This document shows, one piece after another, positions 57,941 through 64,000 of a DNA stretch of 64,000 nt. A model generated the notes under the pieces. That model saw only the letters and a program-made list of their open reading frames with translations. It did no database searches and was not told the DNA's origin. The translations under genes and the position numbers were made by a program. Origin of the DNA: Microtetraspora malaysiensis (GTDB lineage: Bacteria; Actinomycetota; Actinomycetes; Streptosporangiales; Streptosporangiaceae). Positions within the stretch are counted from its first letter, which is position 1. The number at the start of each line of letters is the position of its first letter. The stretch covers positions 224,828 to 288,827 of the forward strand of contig NZ_BBYJ01000017.1 in assembly GCF_001528665.1 (NCBI RefSeq), given 5' to 3'.

Positions 57941-59224
57941 TCACCGCCCGTTCTGGAACCAGGCATCGCTGCGAAGGCCGAACAGGAAGCGGGCCGGGCG
58001 GGTGCGGCGCACCACCAGTTCGTACGCGGCGACCGTCAGGGCGAGCGAGGCCGCCACGATCGCGACGTACTTGACCGGCATCGCGGCGTCCCACCGGACC
58101 ACGCCGTACGCGACGGCGACGAGGATCGGCTGGTGGAGGATGTACAGCGGCAGCACGGCGGCGGCCAGGTAGCCGTACAGCCGCCTGCCGCGGCCGGCCC
58201 GCGGCGGCGCCGGTTGCGGCCCTCCGGAGCCGCCCCCCGGTGCGGCCGAAGGAAGTGGGGACTCGGGGTTCCGCGCGGTGCGGCGGCGGTCGAGCAGGCC
58301 CAGGATCGCGACCAGGCAGCACCAGCCGGCCGCGCCGTACAGCGCGCGGACCGCGATCGCGAGCGCGGTCATGTCGGTGAAGGGATTCGCGCCGGGAGCG
58401 TCGCCGGCGATCAGGAAGCCCGGCATTCCGATCGCCAGCAGAACGAGCGCGGAGCCGAGCGCGGGACGGGCGTCCCGGCGCATCGCGACGCGGAACCGGT
58501 CGTCGGAGGCGAGCACGAACCCGTACAGGAAGAACAGCAGGTACGCCCAGCGGCTCCACCCGGCGAACGGCTCCTCCATGCCCGCCAGGGCGGTGATCAG
58601 CGCGATCGGGAGCGCCGGAAGCGCGAGGATCGCCCCGCGCGTCCGCACGGCGGCGGCCAGCCGTTCGCGGATCCGGCGGCCGGGCTCGCGCGGCAGCCAG
58701 CGGGCCAGCGGGGCGAGCAGGAGCGCGTACGCGAGCAGCATCACCACGAACCACAGATGGCCGGACTCGAAGTGCTCGCCCTGCACGATGAAGGGGAACT
58801 CCGACAGGTCCAGCCGTACGTCGAAGAAGCGTGGCAGGAAGCGCGGGTACGACTCCCGATAGGCGGGATCGGCCCGCAGCCGCAGCCACTGCGGCACCGG
58901 GAGGAGGGCGACGGTCGCGAAGACCAGGGGCACGCCGAGCCGCAGCAGCCGTTCCACCACGAACCCGGCGGGCCCGCGACGCCGGAGGGAGTGCCACGAA
59001 CCGAGACCGGCGATGAGGAAGAGCATCGGCATCGCCCACACCACGGCCAGGCCCGCCACGACCGTGGTCGCCTCGGTGGTCTCGGCGTTCTTGACGTAGT
59101 AGGCGTTGCGTGTGTCGAACACCAGCGCCGCGTGGAAGAACACCAGCCCGACCACCACGAGTGCGCGGATGGTGTCCAGCTCCGGCCGCCGCGTCTGCGG
59201 CGGATCGGGGTGCGCCGTCGTCAT
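57941..59224 (-). CDS. OafA-like membrane acyltransferase
   Basis: This 427-residue protein has about ten membrane helices and the acyltransferase-3 pattern: RRPELDTIRALVVVGLVFFH near the start (with the catalytic-type His of the RAxAxxxVxxxH motif), SGHLWFVVMLLAYALLLAPL in the middle and a C-terminal LYGYLAAAVLPLYILHQPIL. Such enzymes O-acylate surface sugars or peptides. It is transcribed convergently with the arginase-family gene and its start faces the asparagine-synthase-like gene. Confidence 0.87.
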   Translation of the reverse strand: MTTAHPDPPQTRRPELDTIRALVVVGLVFFHAALVFDTRNAYYVKNAETTEATTVVAGLAVVWAMPMLFLIAGLGSWHSLRRRGPAGFVVERLLRLGVPLVFATVALLPVPQWLRLRADPAYRESYPRFLPRFFDVRLDLSEFPFIVQGEHFESGHLWFVVMLLAYALLLAPLARWLPREPGRRIRERLAAAVRTRGAILALPALPIALITALAGMEEPFAGWSRWAYLLFFLYGFVLASDDRFRVAMRRDARPALGSALVLLAIGMPGFLIAGDAPGANPFTDMTALAIAVRALYGAAGWCCLVAILGLLDRRRTARNPESPLPSAAPGGGSGGPQPAPPRAGRGRRLYGYLAAAVLPLYILHQPILVAVAYGVVRWDAAMPVKYVAIVAASLALTVAAYELVVRRTRPARFLFGLRSDAWFQNGR

Positions 59225-59509
59225 CCTGCCTCCGCCGGGTCCGTGACAGCCGGGTAGCCGCCGTGCGTGACAGGGTCAGTTTGCTGCCATTTGCGGCACG
59301 CCGCCAGAACTCGGCGAGCGTGCCGGGACGCGGGTGCGGATCGGTTGTGACGCGTTCTCACCAACCTTTTCCTGACCGCCGGCGTCTCTTACGGGTATGC
59401 GATTCGCGATCTATCGGAACACAGTCATGGCCGGGCCCGGTCGTTCCCGGACACCGGTTCCCCTTCATCTCGACGGCGGTACGGGCCGCCGGGCGGCGGG
59501 GGTGGCACG

Positions 59510-61366
59510 TTGCGCGTTCATCTAGGCGTCGCGGCCAGGCGCGCCGGTGTCCCACTACCGCCCGCGGCCCTCACCGCGGCCCGCGAGGCCATAACGCGGG
59601 CCTTCCCGGTACCCGCCGAGACCGTCGTCGCGGGCGAATGGCAGTCCGCGCGCGGTGACATCTCGCTGCTCTCCTGGTCCAACGAACCAGAGGACCACGG
59701 TCTGCCGGTGATGCTGCGGCGTGACGGCCGGGTGGCGGGCGTCACGGGACATCTCGCCAGGCCACCGGACGCCGGCACGCTGCTCGCGGCCGCACGGCTG
59801 GGTGAGACGGCCGGCCGCACCGGCGGCTGCTTCTCGGTCCTGCGGGCCGGCGACGACGATCTGGCCGCGGCGACGGGCAGCACGGGAGCCTGCCCGATCT
59901 TCTACGCGGAAACTCCGGAGGTTCACGTCGTCGGCACCCGCGCCCTGCTGGTCCACCTGGTCGCGCAGGCCGCCCGGACCGGCTCGGCACGGCCCGAGGT
60001 CGTCTGGAACCTGCCGGCGCTTGAGTCGATGGTGCGGACGGGGTACTTCCTCTCCGACGAGACCCCGTTCGAGGGTGTGACGGCGCTGCCGCCCGGCGGC
60101 GAGATCAGGATCGCCGGGGGGCGCCGCATCGTCACCGTCGTCCCGCTGCCGGTGGCGCGTCCCATGCCGACGTCCCGGCGCGACATCCGCGCCCAGGTCG
60201 GCGAGCTGGCCGACGCGCTGCTCTCGTCGGTCGAGCCGCTGCTCGGCACGGCCGAGCCGGTACGGCTCTCGCTCACCGGAGGCCGGGACAGCCGGCTGCT
60301 CGCCGCCTTGCTGCACGGCGCCGGCATCCCCTTCGTCGCCACGACGAGCGGGAACGACGGCGACCCGGACGTGGAGCTCGCGCGGCGCGTCGCCGCGGCG
60401 CTGGGCGTCGAGCATCGCGTCCACCGGCCGAAACGGTCCCCGGACGGCGGGAGCGTCGTCGTCCCGCATCCGCTGGTTCGCGCGCACAACGTCCGGTACG
60501 CCTGCGAGGGCATGCTGTCGGCGTACGAGAACGTGCCGGGACCGGCGCGCTTCGATCCGGCGCCGCGCATGTCGGGGCACGGCGGGGAGATCCTGCGCGC
60601 CGGGTTCCTGCACAACCAGGAGGACCCCGGCCACAAGGCGGTCAGGCGCCGGATGGAGGGCTTCTACGCGAAGAACGCGGACCTGCTGACCGAGCGGGCC
60701 AGGGAGCACACCCGGGCGCTGGCCGCCCCGTGGCTGACCCGGTGCCACGAGAATCCGGCCGAGGCGCTCGACCACTTCTACGTCACGTATCGCGTGGGGC
60801 GGTGGCACGCCGCCTCGCGCGCCTCGCTGCTGCGCACGAGCCGGCCGATCCCGCCGTTCCTGGACAACCGTGTCGTCCGCACCGCGCTCAGCATGGACCC
60901 GCTGTGGCGGCGTTCCGAGGATGTCGTCCACCGGGTGATCGACCACTTCGCGCCGGAGCTGCGCGGCATCCCGATCGAGGGCAGGCCGTGGCGTTTCGAG
61001 GTGGAGCGTTCCGACCACGGCTTCGTGAACCGGATCCTGCGCCGGCGCGCACGGACCCGGCCTCCCGTCGCCGGCACGGCCGGGGGAGCGGGCGGCGGGA
61101 AGCCGTGGAACTGGCGGTTGACGCCCTCCGAGGAGCTGGCCGGCCTGCTGCGCGAGGGCGTCGCCGCCACGGGTGAGGCGCGGGTACGCGAGAGGCTGGC
61201 GAGTCTCGTCGAGGACGACGAGCTCGGCCGGATTCTCGCGATCCTCCCGCGGCGGCGGATGGACGTGGTCTGGAACCTGTACACGGTCGCGACCATGATG
61301 GCCGACGCGTTCTCGGACCCCTCGCCTCCCCGGCTCGCGCCGCTGCGGATCCCCCGTCCGGGCTGA
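59510..61366 (+). CDS. Asparagine-synthase-like protein
   Basis: This 618-residue protein has an N-terminal region related to the glutaminase fold but lacking the catalytic Cys2 (starts MRVHLGVAARR), and a C-terminal ATP-pyrophosphatase domain with the P-loop TGGRDSRLLAALLHGAG. Asparagine synthase homologues without glutaminase activity include lasso-peptide cyclases and beta-lactam synthetases, and many free-standing ones of unknown role. The start is TTG at 59510 with GGGGG upstream. No lasso precursor or peptidase gene is adjacent. The neighbour is a divergently oriented acyltransferase. Confidence 0.78.
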   Translation: MRVHLGVAARRAGVPLPPAALTAAREAITRAFPVPAETVVAGEWQSARGDISLLSWSNEPEDHGLPVMLRRDGRVAGVTGHLARPPDAGTLLAAARLGETAGRTGGCFSVLRAGDDDLAAATGSTGACPIFYAETPEVHVVGTRALLVHLVAQAARTGSARPEVVWNLPALESMVRTGYFLSDETPFEGVTALPPGGEIRIAGGRRIVTVVPLPVARPMPTSRRDIRAQVGELADALLSSVEPLLGTAEPVRLSLTGGRDSRLLAALLHGAGIPFVATTSGNDGDPDVELARRVAAALGVEHRVHRPKRSPDGGSVVVPHPLVRAHNVRYACEGMLSAYENVPGPARFDPAPRMSGHGGEILRAGFLHNQEDPGHKAVRRRMEGFYAKNADLLTERAREHTRALAAPWLTRCHENPAEALDHFYVTYRVGRWHAASRASLLRTSRPIPPFLDNRVVRTALSMDPLWRRSEDVVHRVIDHFAPELRGIPIEGRPWRFEVERSDHGFVNRILRRRARTRPPVAGTAGGAGGGKPWNWRLTPSEELAGLLREGVAATGEARVRERLASLVEDDELGRILAILPRRRMDVVWNLYTVATMMADAFSDPSPPRLAPLRIPRPG

Positions 61367-61391
61367 GTACGGCTTTCGCCGGCCACGGCGG

Positions 61392-62342
61392 TCAGGCGTG
61401 GCCGGCGTCGTCCGCGTCAAGCTGGTCGATGAAGGCGAGGACCCGGGTGCCGACCCGCTCCGGGAACTCGCCGTTGAGGGCGTGGGAGGCGTCGGGCCAC
61501 AGCTCGACGACCCCTTGGGCGAGCAGCCGGCGGGCGCGGTCTGCGGCCCGGTCCGGGTTGTGGATGATGCTGCGTCCGGCGATCACGGCGAGGGTCGGCA
61601 CGTCGACCGCGGCGACCTGCTCGTCCGAGAAATACGTCGGCGGGGGCAGGAAGGAGGTGAACTCGCGCATCCCCGCGGAGATCAGGTCGGCGACCGGCTC
61701 GTCGCCGGAGAGGTCGGCTCCGCCGGAGATCCAGCTCAGCAGCCGCAGCCGCCACGACTCGGGGAGCGGTCCGATCGATCCCAGGGAGACGGCGACCGCC
61801 TTCCAGGTGATCCGGCCGAACAGGTTGGCGGGGTCGAGCAGGCTCAGGGAGGCGACCTTCTCCGGAGCGTGCCTGGCGAGCTGAAAGGCGGTCCACCCGC
61901 CGATCGACACCCCGAGCAGGTGCGTCCGGTCGAGGCCGAGCCCGGTCAGGAGTTCCGCGAACCACACGCCCTGGTCGGCCGAGCTCGCGAACGGCTTGCT
62001 CTGCACCGAGAGGCCGGGCTCGCCGAGCAGGTCGGCCGTGTAGACGGCGCGGCGCGAAGCGGTGAGACCGGCGAGGTTCGGCGCCCACATCGGGGTGGAC
62101 GCGGTGCGTCCCGGCAGCAGGAGGAGCGGCCTTCCGGCGTCGGCGTCGTCGGCGCCGAAGCGGTAGACGCGCACGGTCCCGAAGCCGGTCGGCACGTCCT
62201 GGACCTGGTCGGGCGCCGGAAGGTCGGCCATGGCCCGGTCGTAGTTTCGCCGGTAGCGCGTGTAGGCCGGCGCGTCCGTGAAGTGTCCGAGGCGCCGTCG
62301 GTTGAACTCGGCTCCGATGTTGGGCCGCACGAGGTCGTTCAC
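61392..62342 (-). CDS. Alpha/beta hydrolase
   Basis: This 316-residue alpha/beta hydrolase has the nucleophile elbow GVSIGGW (Ser near residue 145), the oxyanion region LLLLPGRTAS, an acid residue region VPTLAVIAGRSIIHNPD and the catalytic His in WPDASHALNGEFPE. The substrate is unknown; the family includes esterases, lactonases and epoxide hydrolases. It uses a GTG start. It is divergent from a TetR gene with a long palindromic operator between them, so it is probably induced by that regulator's ligand. Confidence 0.88.
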   Translation of the reverse strand: MNDLVRPNIGAEFNRRRLGHFTDAPAYTRYRRNYDRAMADLPAPDQVQDVPTGFGTVRVYRFGADDADAGRPLLLLPGRTASTPMWAPNLAGLTASRRAVYTADLLGEPGLSVQSKPFASSADQGVWFAELLTGLGLDRTHLLGVSIGGWTAFQLARHAPEKVASLSLLDPANLFGRITWKAVAVSLGSIGPLPESWRLRLLSWISGGADLSGDEPVADLISAGMREFTSFLPPPTYFSDEQVAAVDVPTLAVIAGRSIIHNPDRAADRARRLLAQGVVELWPDASHALNGEFPERVGTRVLAFIDQLDADDAGHA

Positions 62343-62370
62343 GTACGGGTCCTCCGTTCACCGTTGGCAG

Positions 62371-62407
62371 TACGATCGTATTGTATCAATATCACGATAC
62401 GGTCGTA
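62371..62407. promoter_or_regulatory. Large imperfect palindrome between hydrolase and TetR
   Basis: A 37-bp imperfect palindrome starts TACGATCGTATTGTATC and ends CACGATACGGTCGTA. The outer arms (TACGA-CGTAT and ATACG-TCGTA) are conserved; the centre is AT-rich. It lies midway between the two start codons, so the TetR protein probably represses both genes from it. Confidence 0.82.
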
Positions 62408-62430
62408 TTGCGAAATAGGGAGGGTGGGCT

Positions 62431-63036
62431 GTGCCCAAGCAGGTCGATCACGCGGCTCGGCGGGAGGAGATCGCCCAGGCGGCGCTGCGGCTGTGCGCGC
62501 GAGACGGCCTGGCCGGAGTGACCATCGGGCAGGTCGCGCAGGAAGCCGGCATCTCCAAGGGGCTCGTGCAGCACTACTTCGCCGGGAAGGCCGATCTGCT
62601 GCGCGCCAGCGCCCACGTCCTGCGAGGAGAGATCGAGCGCCGCATGCGCGAGGCCGTCCGGGACGCCCGCGGCCCGGCGGACACGCTGCGGCGCGTGCTG
62701 ATCGCGGTCGTAGAGCTGGGTGTGACCGCTCCGATCCCGCTGCTCGCCGGGCACGCGTTCCTGGCCAGGGCCGTCGCCGATCCGGAGATCCGCGACCTCT
62801 ATCGCACCGGCGGCGACGCCGTCCATCGCGAGATCGTCGCGCTGCTGGCGGCCTCCGGTCCGGCCCCGGACGTCGACCCCGGCGCAGAGGCGCACGCGCT
62901 GCTCGGTCTCGCGCGCGGCCTCTCCGACGGGGTGCTGCTCGGAGACCTCGGCGTGGGTGACGCGGCCGCGATCGTCGACCACCACCTCCGCCGGATCCTG
63001 CCGGGGGCCGCGATCGGCTCTGATTCGTCCTCCTGA
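62431..63036 (+). CDS. TetR-family transcriptional regulator
   Basis: The 201-residue product has an N-terminal TetR HTH (IAQAALRLCARDGLAGVTIG then AGISKGLVQHYFAGKADLLR) like BetI/AcrR members, and a helical ligand domain. It starts at GTG 62431 with AGGGAGGG upstream. It should control itself and the divergent hydrolase through the palindrome between them. Confidence 0.93.
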   Translation: MPKQVDHAARREEIAQAALRLCARDGLAGVTIGQVAQEAGISKGLVQHYFAGKADLLRASAHVLRGEIERRMREAVRDARGPADTLRRVLIAVVELGVTAPIPLLAGHAFLARAVADPEIRDLYRTGGDAVHREIVALLAASGPAPDVDPGAEAHALLGLARGLSDGVLLGDLGVGDAAAIVDHHLRRILPGAAIGSDSSS

Positions 63037-63060
63037 CCGCGGCCTTTCAGGTGACGATCG

Positions 63061-63987
63061 TCAGGCGTCGTGCGGGCGGGCGCGGCGGAAGCCGTACGTC
63101 TCGTGTCGTCGGACGAACCCGAGCGAGGCGTACAGCCCGGCCGCGGCGGTGTTCTCGGCGTTGTGGTTGACGGTGACCGTGGTCATGCCGTCCGCCGCCA
63201 TGTGTCGCATCGCGGACAGCATGGCGGCGCGGGCGAGGCCGCGGCGCTGGAAGTCGCGATGGGTGCCGACCGGCTCGAAGTGCCCGATCCCGTTCCGCTC
63301 GTCCGTCCAGTAGACCGTGAACGCGGCGATCCGCCCCTCGGGCGACTCGACGACGATCTCGCGGGCGGGGTCGTAGCCGGGCTTCGCCATGACCGCCGAG
63401 CGGTACAGGTCTCCCGTCCAGCTCTCCTCGAACGAGTTGTTGCGGGCCTCGGCGAGTCCGGCGGCGTCGTCCGGGCGGGCGCCGCGCACGACGAATCCCG
63501 CAGGGAGTCGGGGCTCGGCGATCGGGCCGTCCAGATCGCGCTCGTTGACGTGGTCCCAGACGCGGAAGCGGGTGAACCCGAGCCCGGTGAGGAGGTCGGC
63601 TCGCACGGTGTCGCAGTCGAAGAGGTCGGTCAGCACGAAGGGCTCGTCCTCGTCCATGAGGCGGCCCGTCGTCTCGTACGCGGTGTGGAGCATGTGTGAC
63701 TCCGCCGCGGTCCCGCGCAGCGACGGCGCGGTGAACACGTCGAAGGCCGCCCCGAAGCGCAGGTTGATCGCGAGCCCGGCGACACCCCCGGCGTCCTCCC
63801 AGACGTGGACCAGCTCGCCGACCGGGCGTCGTCCGCGGAGGTTCTCGTAGATGCGGTGCGGCAGTTCGCCGATGTGGTCGTATCCGCAGCGGCCCGCCTC
63901 GGCGATCCAGCCGGCGAAGGTCCGCTGGAGAAGTGGCAGGTCCGCGTCGGCGTAGGGGCGCACGGTGAGGTCGCTGGCGATGGTCAC
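63061..63987 (-). CDS. Tandem GNAT N-acetyltransferase
   Basis: This 308-residue protein has two GNAT folds. The first (residues 1-150) lacks a clear acetyl-CoA loop. The second has the acetyl-CoA pyrophosphate-binding motif HRDFQRRGLARAAMLSAMRH and VTVNHNAENTAAAGLYASLG. Two-domain forms are common in actinobacteria, and the targets (aminoglycosides, amines or proteins) are unknown. It starts at a GTG at 63987, near the right edge; no ribosome site can be judged because little sequence is left. Confidence 0.87.
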   Translation of the reverse strand: MTIASDLTVRPYADADLPLLQRTFAGWIAEAGRCGYDHIGELPHRIYENLRGRRPVGELVHVWEDAGGVAGLAINLRFGAAFDVFTAPSLRGTAAESHMLHTAYETTGRLMDEDEPFVLTDLFDCDTVRADLLTGLGFTRFRVWDHVNERDLDGPIAEPRLPAGFVVRGARPDDAAGLAEARNNSFEESWTGDLYRSAVMAKPGYDPAREIVVESPEGRIAAFTVYWTDERNGIGHFEPVGTHRDFQRRGLARAAMLSAMRHMAADGMTTVTVNHNAENTAAAGLYASLGFVRRHETYGFRRARPHDA

Positions 63988-64000
63988 CCGGCCATCATTC

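Noticed and set aside
59510-61366. Lasso-peptide biosynthesis cluster
   Set aside because: An asparagine-synthase homologue alone is insufficient; no precursor peptide, leader peptidase or RRE protein gene was found on either side.
1-64000. CRISPR array or rRNA operon
   Set aside because: No regularly spaced repeats of 25-40 bp and no 16S, 23S or 5S signature sequences were seen.

Overview
The window is GC-rich DNA with dense actinobacterial gene families: SigE-class and ECF sigma factors, NarL-type two-component pairs, PspC, DUF3515 and DUF6069 proteins, a PASTA-less Ser/Thr kinase and many TetR regulators. GTG and TTG starts and purine-rich ribosome binding sites are common. A filamentous actinomycete is very likely. 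Placement near Streptosporangiaceae (Nonomuraea, Streptosporangium) is my inference from protein style, not a measured result.

Layout. 1-2.6 kb: an MFS exporter, SnoaL-like protein and SDR operon behind two tandem TetR-type operators. 3.0-9.2 kb: a minus-strand block with a HigA-like antitoxin, a broken HigB-like toxin, a pRiA4b ORF-3-like protein, a shortened SWIM zinc-finger protein, a frameshifted partner and a large winged-helix-like protein; this is an uncharacterised accessory cassette. 9.7-11.3 kb: a DUF3515 lipoprotein and transposase debris. 11.3-14.1 kb: a decayed integrative element in tRNA-Lys, with a 45-bp duplicated attachment site, a frameshifted tyrosine integrase and polymorphic-toxin-type immunity genes as cargo. 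14.2-19.8 kb: housekeeping genes (glutaryl-CoA dehydrogenase-like enzyme, PspC, MFS, zincin, metallophosphoesterase) and a tRNA-Glu/Asp/Phe cluster. 19.9-27.6 kb: a 218-bp non-autonomous element, a two-component pair, a secreted erythromycin-esterase-like protein, SDR/LysR and SRPBCC genes. 27.7-29.6 kb: a graveyard of truncated regulators, transposases and integrase. 29.6-34.1 kb: lipoprotein, SigE-class sigma with a membrane partner, acyl-ACP desaturase, cold-shock protein.

34.4-45.7 kb is a signalling and export region: ABC transporter, two-component pair, ECF sigma with its partner, a second ABC transporter with its own two-component pair, then a 27-codon gene for a peptide ending in RRLWIEWCW followed by a TPR protein. 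This last stretch (40.2-45.7 kb) is my best candidate for an undescribed small-peptide system. 45.7-50.7 kb holds cell-surface genes (DUF916 protein, secreted purple-acid-phosphatase-like enzyme, HupE/UreJ-like membrane protein, BMP-like lipoprotein). The second 218-bp element, identical to the first and inverted, sits on the stop codon of the lipoprotein gene. 51-64 kb holds a Ser/Thr kinase, TetR and ArsR regulators, a serine hydrolase, a truncated quinone-oxidoreductase-like gene, an arginase-family enzyme, an acyltransferase, an asparagine-synthase-like protein, a hydrolase with a divergent TetR, and a tandem GNAT protein.

Integration points are the tRNA-Lys element, the two 218-bp repeats and several remnants. 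No rRNA, CRISPR array or intact transposase gene was seen.
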